Origin: Streptomyces kronopolitis
GTDB taxonomy: Bacteria > Actinomycetota > Actinomycetes > Streptomycetales > Streptomycetaceae
DNA: 64,000 nucleotides
NCBI RefSeq assembly: GCF_014646275.1
Contig: NZ_BMND01000002.1
Span: 463,727-527,726 of the forward strand
Reading direction: 5' to 3'
Below, piece by piece: positions 7,447 through 15,723 of the stretch. How positions within the stretch are numbered: the stretch's first letter is position 1; each line of letters starts with the position of its first letter. The notes beneath the pieces were generated by a model. The model ran no database searches and had not been told where the DNA came from. It worked only from the letters and a program-made list of their open reading frames with translations. The position numbers and the translations under genes are program-made.

Positions 7447-8901
7447 ATGGCTGAACTCCCCGATGAGCGCGTGGGATTCGTCCGGCGCATCGGCCTGTTC
7501 CAGGCCACCGCCCTCAACATGAGCCAGATGTGCGGAATCGGTCCGTTCGTGACGATCCCGCTGATGGTCGCGGCCTTCGGCGGGCCGCAGGCCGTGATCG
7601 GGTTCTTCGCGGGCGCGGTCCTGGCGCTCGCCGACGGGCTGATCTGGGCCGAACTCGGGGCGTCGCTGCCCGGCGCCGGCGGCAGTTACGTCTATCTGCG
7701 GCAGGCCTTCCAGTACCGCACCGGCAAGCTGATGCCGTTCCTGTTCGTCTGGACGGCCATGCTCTTCATCCCGCTCGGGATGTCCACCGGCGTGCTCGGC
7801 TTCGTGCAGTACCTGGCCTATCTGTGGCCGGACTTGAGCCCGGGGCAGGGCGACCTCGTCGGTCTCGCCGTCACCGCCGGCATCGTCGTCCTGCTGTGGC
7901 GGCGGGTGGAGAACATCGCCCGGCTCACCGTCGTCCTGTGGACGGTGATGATCGCCTCGGTCGTGCTGGTCATCGCCGCCGCCTTCACCCACTTCAGCCC
8001 GGAGCGGGCCTTCACCTACCCCGCGCACGCCGTCGAGCTGACGGCCGGCCACTTCTGGACCGGCTTCGCGGCGGGCCTGACGATCGGCATCTACGACTAC
8101 CTCGGCTACAACACCGTCGCGTACCTGGGCGCCGAGATCAGAGCGCCCGGCCGCACCATCCCGCGCGCCGTCATCCGGTCGATCCTCGGCATCATGACGA
8201 TCTATCTGCTGCTGGAGATCGGCACGCTCGGGGTCGTCGACTGGCGGGAGATGCTCGACCCGCACAGCCCGGCGTCTTCCTCCGTCGCCTCCGTCGTGCT
8301 GGAGAAGGCCTGGGGCAGGGGCGCCGCCGACACCGTCACGGTGCTCATCCTGCTCACCGCCGCCGCCTCCGTCCTCACCGGACTCCTCGGCGGCTCCAGG
8401 ATCCCCTACGACGCCGCCCGCGACCGGGTCTTCTTCCGCCCCTACGGCACGCTCCACCCCCGTCACCGCTTTCCCACGCTGGGCCTGCTCACCATGGGCG
8501 CGGTGACGGCGGCGGGCTTCCTGCTCGGCCGGCACACCGACCTGGCCACCCTCATCCAGCTGCTGACCACCGTCATGGTGCTCGTCCAGGCGCTGGCCCA
8601 GGTGGCCGCGGTGAGCGTGCTGCGCCGCCGCCAGCCGGGGCTGCGCCGGCCCTACCGGATGTGGCTCCATCCTCTGCCGAGCATCGTCGCCCTGCTCGGC
8701 TGGCTGGTCATCTACGGCTACGCGGATCGCAACTCGCCCGGCCGGTACCCCGTCGAATGGTCGCTGGCCTGGGTCGGCGCGGGGGTGGTGGCGTTCCTGG
8801 TCTGGGCCCGGCGCGAGAAGGAGTGGCCGTTCGGCCCGAAGCGGATCCGCGAGGAGTACCTGCACAGCACAAACCCGGGGCCGGGCCGTCTGCGCCGATG
8901 A
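7447..8901 (+). CDS. APC-superfamily amino acid permease
   Basis: A 484-residue integral membrane protein with about 12 hydrophobic helices. The first helix region (QATALNMSQMCGIGPFVTIP) has the broken-helix Gly motif of APC carriers, and YDYLGYNTVAYLGAEI lies in the conserved helix-6 region. AGAAGGG precedes the ATG at a normal distance; the frame upstream of 7447 is not coding. The substrate is likely an amino acid or amine. Confidence 0.9.
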   Translation: MAELPDERVGFVRRIGLFQATALNMSQMCGIGPFVTIPLMVAAFGGPQAVIGFFAGAVLALADGLIWAELGASLPGAGGSYVYLRQAFQYRTGKLMPFLFVWTAMLFIPLGMSTGVLGFVQYLAYLWPDLSPGQGDLVGLAVTAGIVVLLWRRVENIARLTVVLWTVMIASVVLVIAAAFTHFSPERAFTYPAHAVELTAGHFWTGFAAGLTIGIYDYLGYNTVAYLGAEIRAPGRTIPRAVIRSILGIMTIYLLLEIGTLGVVDWREMLDPHSPASSSVASVVLEKAWGRGAADTVTVLILLTAAASVLTGLLGGSRIPYDAARDRVFFRPYGTLHPRHRFPTLGLLTMGAVTAAGFLLGRHTDLATLIQLLTTVMVLVQALAQVAAVSVLRRRQPGLRRPYRMWLHPLPSIVALLGWLVIYGYADRNSPGRYPVEWSLAWVGAGVVAFLVWARREKEWPFGPKRIREEYLHSTNPGPGRLRR

Positions 8902-8928
8902 AGGTGGAAGGGCTCTCGGTGCAAACGG

Positions 8929-8947
8929 GCCCGGCCCCGGGCCGGGT
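8929..8947 (+). terminator. Hairpin after the permease gene
   Basis: A 7-bp GC stem with a 3-nt loop (8930-8936 with 8940-8946), extended by a G-T pair, lies 28 bp downstream of the permease stop. Confidence 0.5.
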
Positions 8948-9015
8948 GGTGCGAGCGTCAGCGGGTGCCCCGGGCGGTGCCGTGATGACCGGCAGCGCCC
9001 GGGACGGGTCCCGTC

Positions 9016-9390
9016 TTAGGACATGCCGCCGCCGCCGGTGTGGATTCCACCGATGGGACGGTGGTGGCGCTTCTTGTGGTGGCGCTTCTTGTGGTGCGGC
9101 ATGATGTGGCGGACGTGGTGGTGGTGAACAATCACCCGGCGGCGCTCGATGGAGCCGTTGAGGCAGGTGTTCCCGAAGGCCGGGTTCAGCAGGCCCACGA
9201 CGTTCAGGGTGTTGCCGCACACGTTGACCGGAATGTGAATCGGGACCTGAACCGCATTGCCTGACAACACTCCCGGCGAATTGGCCGCGCCGCCGGACGC
9301 ACCGCTGTCTGCGAACGCTGCCGACATGCCACCCAGGGCGGTACTGGCCGCAAGAGCGGCGATAGCCGTCACCCGTGTGATCCGTGACAT
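9016..9390 (-). CDS. Short chaplin with a His/Lys/Arg-rich C-terminal extension
   Basis: A 124-residue secreted protein. Residues 1-28 form a Sec signal peptide ending AAFADSG. Residues 29-80 are a single chaplin domain with the two conserved cysteines (58 and 76) in VPVNVCGN-like and NPAFGNTCLNG contexts. Chaplins self-assemble into amyloid-like surface films on aerial hyphae. Ordinary short chaplins stop soon after the second Cys. This one continues about 45 residues with HHHHVRH and repeated HHKKR, giving 11 His between residues 89 and 110. GGGAG lies 7 nt before the ATG. No sortase motif is seen. Confidence 0.9.
   Translation of the reverse strand: MSRITRVTAIAALAASTALGGMSAAFADSGASGGAANSPGVLSGNAVQVPIHIPVNVCGNTLNVVGLLNPAFGNTCLNGSIERRRVIVHHHHVRHIMPHHKKRHHKKRHHRPIGGIHTGGGGMS
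9061..9090 (-). repeat. Two tandem 15-bp repeats inside the chaplin tail
   Basis: 9061-9075 is repeated exactly at 9076-9090. The repeat encodes the doubled HHKKR motif and suggests that the tail grew by slippage. Confidence 0.85.
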
Positions 9391-9748
9391 AACAATCTCC
9401 CGATCGATCCAAAGCGACTAGCTGCCGCTTCCTGTTACTTGTTTTCGGCGCCCACAGCCGCACCTTGAGAGAGTTTGCGAGCATTTCACTCTTTCAGGGA
9501 GTAAATGTGGTTTAGTGCAAATGGCTTGCGTATAGCGGCTATTGGGACGAACGTTCTATGGCTTCGTGTGCGGTGAAACGGGCTCGGCGGGCGTGGGTCC
9601 GGTCGGGCCCGGCCGGAGCCCCGGCGCGGGACCTCCGCGGTCACCCGGCCCCGTGCGCGGGTGCGAGAATGGCGCCAAGGAATCGCGTCGGCCGGGACGC
9701 TGACCGGTCGCCTCGGAGGGGGAGAAACATGCAGGTCGGAGCCCTTTC
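9391..9748. promoter_or_regulatory. Divergent intergenic region between chaplin and sbcD
   Basis: 358 bp with no convincing gene. The chaplin-proximal part (about 9420-9560) is clearly AT-richer than its surroundings and probably carries the developmentally controlled chaplin promoter. The sbcD-proximal part is GC-rich and I see no clear sigma boxes in it. Confidence 0.5.
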
Positions 9749-10915
9749 GTGAGAGTGCTGCACACCTCTGACTGGCATTTGGGGCGGTCCTTTCACCGGG
9801 TGGGTCTGCTCTCCGCGCAGCGGACCTTCCTCGACCATCTCGTCGAGACGGTGCGCGCCCGCGAGGTCGACGCCGTGCTGGTCGCCGGCGACATCTACGA
9901 CCGGGCGGTGCCGCCGCTCGCCGCCGTCGAGCTGTTCGACGAGGCGCTGCACCGGCTCGCCGCGCTCGGCGTCCCGACGGTGATGATCTCCGGCAACCAC
10001 GACTCCGCCCGCCGGCTGGGCGTCGGCTCCGGGCTGATGGAGCGGGCCGGCATCCACCTGCGGACCGACCCGGCGGGCTGCGGCACGCCCGTGCTGCTCG
10101 ACGACGCACACGGCCCGGTGGCGCTGTACGGGCTGCCCTACCTCGAACCCGCGATGGTGCGGGACACCCTCGGCGCCCGGCGGGCCGACCACGCGGAGGT
10201 GCTGCGCGCGGCGATGGAGCGGGTGCGGGCCGACCTCGCCGGCCGGCCCGCGGGGACCCGGTCGGTGGTGCTGGCGCACGCCTTCGTCACCGGCGGCGCG
10301 GTCAGTGACAGCGAGCGCGATATCACCGTCGGCGGGGTCGCGTCCGTCCCGGCGTCCGTGTTCGACGGGGTCGACTACGCCGCACTGGGCCATCTGCACG
10401 GCTGCCAGACCCTCACCGAGCGCGTCCGCTACTCCGGATCGCCGCTCGCCTACTCCTTTTCCGAGGCCGGACACCGCAAATCCTCCTGGCTCGTCGACCT
10501 GGACGGGGACGGCGCCGTGCGCGCGGAGCGGGTGGACTGCCCGGTGCCGCGACCGCTGGCCCGCCTGCGGGGCACGCTGGAAGAGCTGCTGGCCGACCCC
10601 GCGCACGCCCGGCACGAGGACTCCTGGGTCGAGGCGACACTGACCGACACCGCCCGCCCGCACGAGCCCATGGCCCGGCTCGCCAAGCGCTTCCCGCACC
10701 TCGTCAGCCTCGTCTTCGACCCCGACGAGGTCGCCGCCGACGGGTCGGCCTCGTACGCCCAGCGGCTGCGCGGCCGCAGCGACCAGGAGATCGCCGAGGA
10801 CTTCGTGGTGCACGTACGGGCCGGCCGCGCCGCCGACGCGCAGGAGCGGGCCGCACTGCGGTCGGCCATCGACGAGGTGCGCACCGCCGAGACGGCGGCG
10901 GAGGGGGCCCGATGA
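9749..10915 (+). CDS. sbcD: Exonuclease SbcCD, nuclease subunit SbcD
   Basis: A 388-residue Mre11-type phosphodiesterase. All nuclease motifs are present: DWHLG (DxH), GDIYDR, SGNHDS, VLAHAF and GHLHG, which bind two Mn ions. With SbcC it cuts hairpins and removes protein-blocked DNA ends at forks and double-strand breaks. The start is GTG (MRVLHTSDWHLG), the expected family N-terminus. Its stop overlaps the sbcC start by 4 nt, so translation is coupled. Confidence 0.97.
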   Translation: MRVLHTSDWHLGRSFHRVGLLSAQRTFLDHLVETVRAREVDAVLVAGDIYDRAVPPLAAVELFDEALHRLAALGVPTVMISGNHDSARRLGVGSGLMERAGIHLRTDPAGCGTPVLLDDAHGPVALYGLPYLEPAMVRDTLGARRADHAEVLRAAMERVRADLAGRPAGTRSVVLAHAFVTGGAVSDSERDITVGGVASVPASVFDGVDYAALGHLHGCQTLTERVRYSGSPLAYSFSEAGHRKSSWLVDLDGDGAVRAERVDCPVPRPLARLRGTLEELLADPAHARHEDSWVEATLTDTARPHEPMARLAKRFPHLVSLVFDPDEVAADGSASYAQRLRGRSDQEIAEDFVVHVRAGRAADAQERAALRSAIDEVRTAETAAEGAR

Positions 10916-13900
10916 GGCTGCACCGGCTCGCGCTCACCGCCTTCGGGCCGTTCGGCGCCACCCAGACCGTCGACTTCGACCGGCTCACCCGCGAGGGCCT
11001 CTTCCTGCTGCACGGGCCCACCGGCGCGGGCAAGACCTCGGTCCTGGACGCGGTGTGCTTCGCGCTCTACGGCTCGGTGCCCGGGGCGCGGCAGAGCGGC
11101 CAGGCGCTGCGCAGCGATCTGGCGGACCCGATGACGCCCACCGAGGTGGTCCTCGAACTGACCGTGGCCGGACGGCGGTTGGAGATCACCCGGCTGCCCG
11201 AGCAGCCCCGCCCCAAGAAGCGGGGCAGCGGCACGACAAAGGAGAAGGCGCAGAGCAGGCTGCGGGAGTTCGTGCCGGCCGGGCCCGGTGCGGCTCCCGC
11301 CCCGGAGGGTGCCGGCCCGGACGGCCGCTGGAAGGCGCTGAGCCGCTCCCACCAGGAGATCGGTGAGGAGATCGGCCAGCTGCTCGGGATGAGCAAGGAG
11401 CAGTTCTGCCAGGTGGTGCTGCTGCCGCAGGGCGACTTCGCGCGCTTTCTGCGTGCCGACGCGGAGGCCCGCTCGCGGCTGCTGGGGCGGCTCTTCGACA
11501 CCCGGCGGTTCGCGGCGCTCGAAGAGCAGTTGAACGCGCGCCGCAAGACCGCCGGCGAAACGGTGCTGGCCGGCGACGAACGGCTGCTGGCGCTGGCCCA
11601 CCGGATGGCACAGGCGGCCGGTGAGAGCGCCGACCTCACCGACCCGTCGGTCCCGGCGCCGGACCGCGAGGGGCGGGCGGCGGGGCGCGCACCGGCCCGT
11701 GGCCGTGCCTCAGCGGGCGGCCGCGGCCGGGCGACGGCGGCGGTCCTGACGCAGGCGGCGACGGTGCCGGGGCAGGGCGGAGCGGTGGAGCCCGGCGGGC
11801 GCGGGGTGGCACGTACGGGGGAGGAGCCGGACGTACCGGGCCCGGGCGAGCCGGGGTTCGTCGAGACGGTGCTGGTGCGGGCGGCCGTCGCCCGGGTGAG
11901 CGCACGGGAGCGGCTGGCCGTCGCGCACAGCGCGGTGACGGCCGCCGAGACCGCGGAGCACACCGCGGCCGAGCGGTGGACGGCGGCCCGCGAGCGGGAC
12001 CGGCTCCAGCAGCGGTACGCCGACGCCCGGCAGCGGGCCGCCCGGCTCGACGAGCGTGCCGAGGAGCGGGAGCGCACCCGCGACCGGCTGGAGCGGGCGC
12101 GCGCGGCCGCGGAGGTCGCCCCGGCGCTCGCCCTGCGCGACGCCGCCCGGCGCGAACTCGACACCGCCCGGCACGCCGAGCGGCAGGCCCGGGGGCCGCT
12201 GCCCGACCGGTTCGCCGCCGCGGCGGGCGAGCAACTCGCGGCACAGGAGAGGGCGGTGCGGGAGGACCTGGGATCGCTCGCCGCGGCCCGGCGGGCCGAG
12301 CGGCGCGCCGCGGACCTCGCGGGGGAGCGGGCCGCCCTCGACCGCGAGGCGCGCGCCGACGAGCAGACCCTGCTGGACGCCGCCGAGTGGCTCGCCGCAT
12401 GGGACGAGGCCCGGACGGCACACGAGCAGCGCATCGAGGCGGCACGGGAGGCCGCCACCCGCGCCGAACAGCTCGGCACCCGGATCGCACCGGCCCGCGA
12501 ACGGGCCGAGGCGGCCCGTCGCCGCGACCGCCTCCGGGGCGAGGTGCGCGCGGCCGAGGAGGATTTGCTCGCCGCCAGGGAGCGCGCCACGGCGGCCCAT
12601 GAGCAGTGGCTGACGCTCAAGGAGGAGCGGCTGCGCGGGATCGCCGCCGAACTCGCGGACCAGCTGCGCGACGGCGAGGCCTGCGCGGTGTGCGGGGCGA
12701 CCGACCACCCCGACCCGGCGCGGGCCGGCGCCGGCCATGTCGACCGGGCGGCCGAGGAGGCCGCGCAGGAGGCCCACCGGCAGGCCGAGCAGGACCGTGC
12801 GCGCACGGAGACCGCGTGCCAGTCGGCCAAGGAGGCGCTGGCCGCCGCGACCGCCGCGGCCGGGGACGCCGCCACCGCCGAACTCGCCGCGCAGATCGCG
12901 GACTGGGAGGCCGAGCACGCCCGCGCCCATGCGCAGGGCGCCGGCCTGCACGCCGCCCGCGAGGCGCTCGGGCACGCCGAGCGCGAGGCCGAACGGCGGC
13001 GCGGCGACCAGCAGCAGGCCGAACGCCGGGCCGCCGCCCGCACCTCCCACCGCGAGGCGCTGGATCGTGAACAGGACGCTCTGGAAAAGGAGTTGGCGCG
13101 GTCCCGGGGCGACAGCCCCAGCGTCGCCGACCGCGCCGCCCGGCTGGAGCGGCAGGTGGTGCTGCTGGCCGCCGCGGCGGAGGCGTCCCGTACGGCACAA
13201 GCCTGCGCCCGGCGGCTCGACGAGGCCGAAGCAGGACTGGCCGAGGCCGCCTCCGGTGCCGGATTCGACACCGCCGAGGCCGCCGCGCAGGCGCTGCTGC
13301 GCGAGGGCGAATGGCGGACACTGCAACAGCGGCTCGACGACTGGCAGGCCGAATCCGCCGCGGTGGAGGCCGAGTTGGCCGATCCGCAGGCTCGCGCCGC
13401 CGCGGCGCTGCCGCCCGCAGATCCAGCCGCCGCACAGGGCGCGCACCAGGCCGCGGCGGCCCGGCTGCGCACCGCCTCGGCCACCCTCGCCGCGGCCGAG
13501 GAACGCTGCGCCGCGCTCGACCGGCTCTCCGCCCGTGCCGAGGCCGACGCCCGCGAACTCGCCCCGCTGCGCGCCGACCACGACCGCATCGCCCGTCTCG
13601 CCGCGCTCGCCTCCGGCACCTCCGCCGAGAACGCCCGCCGGATGCGCCTGGAGTCGTATGTCCTGGCCGCCCGGCTCGAACAGGTCGCGGCCGCCGCCAG
13701 CGCCCGCCTCCAGCGGATGTCCGCCGGCCGCTACACCCTCGTCCACTCCGACGAGCGGGCCGGCGGCGCCCGGCGCTCCGGCCTGGGGCTGCACGTCATC
13801 GACTCCTGGACCGGCCACGAACGGGACACCTCCAGCCTCTCCGGCGGCGAGACCTTCTTCGCCTCGCTCGCGCTGGCGCTGGGCCTCGCGGACGTCGTCA

Positions 13901-14133
13901 CCGACGAGGCGGGCGGCGTCCGGCTGGACACCCTCTTCATCGACGAGGGGTTCGGCAGCCTGGACGAACAGACCCTGGACGAGGTGCTGGACGTACTGGA
14001 CTCGCTGCGCGAACGCGACCGCAGCGTCGGCATCGTCAGCCATGTCGCCGATCTCAGGGCGCGCATCCCGGCCCAGCTGGAGGTCGTCAAGGCCCGGTCG
14101 GGGTCCACGGTCCGGCACCGGGTACGTGGCTGA
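10912..14133 (+). CDS. sbcC: Exonuclease SbcCD, ATPase subunit SbcC
   Basis: A 1073-residue Rad50-like SMC protein. The N-terminal ABC half has the Walker A LHGPTGAGKTS near residue 35. A long Ala/Arg/Glu-rich coiled coil follows, interrupted by the zinc hook CAVC near residue 590. The C-terminal half carries the signature SSLSGGETFF near 973 and Walker B TLFIDEGFGSLD near 1005. The coiled coil contains a low-complexity Gly/Arg/Ala insertion around residues 240-320. ATP binding clamps DNA and gates SbcD. It is coupled to sbcD by ATGA. Confidence 0.97.
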   Translation: MRLHRLALTAFGPFGATQTVDFDRLTREGLFLLHGPTGAGKTSVLDAVCFALYGSVPGARQSGQALRSDLADPMTPTEVVLELTVAGRRLEITRLPEQPRPKKRGSGTTKEKAQSRLREFVPAGPGAAPAPEGAGPDGRWKALSRSHQEIGEEIGQLLGMSKEQFCQVVLLPQGDFARFLRADAEARSRLLGRLFDTRRFAALEEQLNARRKTAGETVLAGDERLLALAHRMAQAAGESADLTDPSVPAPDREGRAAGRAPARGRASAGGRGRATAAVLTQAATVPGQGGAVEPGGRGVARTGEEPDVPGPGEPGFVETVLVRAAVARVSARERLAVAHSAVTAAETAEHTAAERWTAARERDRLQQRYADARQRAARLDERAEERERTRDRLERARAAAEVAPALALRDAARRELDTARHAERQARGPLPDRFAAAAGEQLAAQERAVREDLGSLAAARRAERRAADLAGERAALDREARADEQTLLDAAEWLAAWDEARTAHEQRIEAAREAATRAEQLGTRIAPARERAEAARRRDRLRGEVRAAEEDLLAARERATAAHEQWLTLKEERLRGIAAELADQLRDGEACAVCGATDHPDPARAGAGHVDRAAEEAAQEAHRQAEQDRARTETACQSAKEALAAATAAAGDAATAELAAQIADWEAEHARAHAQGAGLHAAREALGHAEREAERRRGDQQQAERRAAARTSHREALDREQDALEKELARSRGDSPSVADRAARLERQVVLLAAAAEASRTAQACARRLDEAEAGLAEAASGAGFDTAEAAAQALLREGEWRTLQQRLDDWQAESAAVEAELADPQARAAAALPPADPAAAQGAHQAAAARLRTASATLAAAEERCAALDRLSARAEADARELAPLRADHDRIARLAALASGTSAENARRMRLESYVLAARLEQVAAAASARLQRMSAGRYTLVHSDERAGGARRSGLGLHVIDSWTGHERDTSSLSGGETFFASLALALGLADVVTDEAGGVRLDTLFIDEGFGSLDEQTLDEVLDVLDSLRERDRSVGIVSHVADLRARIPAQLEVVKARSGSTVRHRVRG

Positions 14134-14186
14134 GCGGACGGGGACGGGCCGACCGACGCCGAAGAGCCGCATCACCGGCCAGGTCA

Positions 14187-15644
14187 TCAACTCCGGGGGT
14201 GGCTACCGGCATTGAGCCGCTCCCCGGCCACGGCCCCGCCCGCGTCCGGCACCGCGCGGACCTCGTAGGCACGCAGCCCCTCGCGCTCCCCGGCGAAGCG
14301 GAAGCCGGCCCGTTCCAGGACGCGCTGCGAGGCGACGTTTTCCGGCTCGGTCAGGGCGCACACGATCCGGACCTCGGGGCGGTCCGTCGCCCACCCGGTC
14401 AGCAGCCGGACCGCCTCGGTCGCCCATCCGGCGCCGCGTGCGGACGGGGACAGGTCGTAGCCGATCTCCACGAAGCCCTCGTCGTCCGGTGGGCCGTGGA
14501 AGCCGATGCTGCCGAGCGCCGTGCCGGTGGCCGCGTCGGTCAGGACGAAGACGCCCCAGCCGGGGCGGCAGGGGCCCGCCGCGGCGGCCCGGACCGCGAT
14601 GCCGGCGGCGCCGGACGTGGTCGCGGCCGGTGCGCCGTCGATCCAGTCGAAGCCGGCGGCCTCGCCGTCCGCGACCCGGGCGGCGGTGGCCGGGAGCAGG
14701 GCGCGCAGCGCGACCCGGCCGGCCGCGAGGGTCAGCGGATGGCCGGCGCCCGCGGTGACCAGGGCCTCGAACAACGGGCGGTGGTCCACCCCCGGGGGCA
14801 GCGCGGCCACTTGACCGTCGCCGACCTCCAGCACCCGCCAGACCCCGTCCGTGCGCCGCGCCAGATCCGTGGTGACGAAGCGCGCGCCCAGTGCCCGGAC
14901 CGCGGGCGCCACGGCGGTCAGATCCGGAAGCGGCCGCAGCTCGGGAGCGCCGGGGTGCGGGCCGGTCAGCACCGGTTCACCGTCCACCCACCACACCCGG
15001 GCCACACCCACCGGATCGAGGGGCTCGACGGCCCGCAGCGCCACACCCCCGGTCAGGCGCTCGCCCCGCAGGGCCAGGTAGCGGCCGACGGTCGAGACCA
15101 GCCGGTCGGTGTCGGCCCCGTCGGGGAGGCGGCAAGTGTCCTCCGCTTCGTGCCCGCCGGATGCGCCCCAGTCCGTGACGAGCAGCGGGCACGGGCGGCC
15201 CGGTGCGCCCAGCCCGGCGGCGAGACGGGCCAGCGCGGACGGCTCGGGGACCCGGCCGGGGGCGCACGCCAGCCAGCCGCTGGGCGGTGTCAGGGCGCGG
15301 AACGTGGCGTACCAGCGCGGGAGTTCCCGGGCGGTGCGGTAGGCGGCGGGGGAGGTCAGGGGCCGGCCGCCGTGCGCGGTGAGGGCCGCGGCGAGCGCGG
15401 CATGGTGCGCGGCGGGCAGCGGCCGACCGCGGTACCAGACCGGTCCGGCGCCCCGCGGCACCCGGGCCAGCGCCCCCTCGGCGTCCCCGGCGAGCAGCGC
15501 CTCGTGGTCCAGGACCGCACACCCGGCACCGGCCGAGTGCGCGGTGGCGGCCTCGGCCGCGAAGTGCGGATCGGGACGCCGCGGGCGGAGCGGGTCGCCC
15601 GGGAACAGAAGGAGCGGCGGGCCGCCCGTAGGGTCCACTGTCAT
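14187..15644 (-). CDS. ATP-grasp (DUF4343-like) and GNAT acetyltransferase fusion
   Basis: A 485-residue two-domain protein. Residues about 10-298 resemble stand-alone actinobacterial DUF4343/R2K-clade ATP-grasp proteins: ARVWWVDGEPVLTGPHP, RFVTTDLA and the metal-loop-like WRVLEVGDGQ. Residues about 315-465 are a RimJ/RimL-type GNAT domain (SARGAGWATEAVRLL for acetyl-CoA, ENVASQRVLERAGFRF). The segment VTDWGASGGHEAED occupies the place where I recall related proteins having a Lys-rich nucleotide-binding stretch, so ATP binding may be altered. I chose ATG 15644 (MTVDPTGG). The target is unknown. Confidence 0.8.
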   Translation of the reverse strand: MTVDPTGGPPLLLFPGDPLRPRRPDPHFAAEAATAHSAGAGCAVLDHEALLAGDAEGALARVPRGAGPVWYRGRPLPAAHHAALAAALTAHGGRPLTSPAAYRTARELPRWYATFRALTPPSGWLACAPGRVPEPSALARLAAGLGAPGRPCPLLVTDWGASGGHEAEDTCRLPDGADTDRLVSTVGRYLALRGERLTGGVALRAVEPLDPVGVARVWWVDGEPVLTGPHPGAPELRPLPDLTAVAPAVRALGARFVTTDLARRTDGVWRVLEVGDGQVAALPPGVDHRPLFEALVTAGAGHPLTLAAGRVALRALLPATAARVADGEAAGFDWIDGAPAATTSGAAGIAVRAAAAGPCRPGWGVFVLTDAATGTALGSIGFHGPPDDEGFVEIGYDLSPSARGAGWATEAVRLLTGWATDRPEVRIVCALTEPENVASQRVLERAGFRFAGEREGLRAYEVRAVPDAGGAVAGERLNAGSHPRS

Positions 15645-15723
15645 GTCAGCGGACCCTACGGACGGACGGCGGCCGGGCACCGCACCGGACGGGTCGGCCG
15701 GCCGCCGTGTCCCGGGGCCGGTG

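Noticed and set aside
11067..13619. An 850-codon open frame antisense to sbcC
   Set aside because: Composition is Ser/Ala/Arg-biased low complexity, and sbcC on the other strand has all catalytic motifs.
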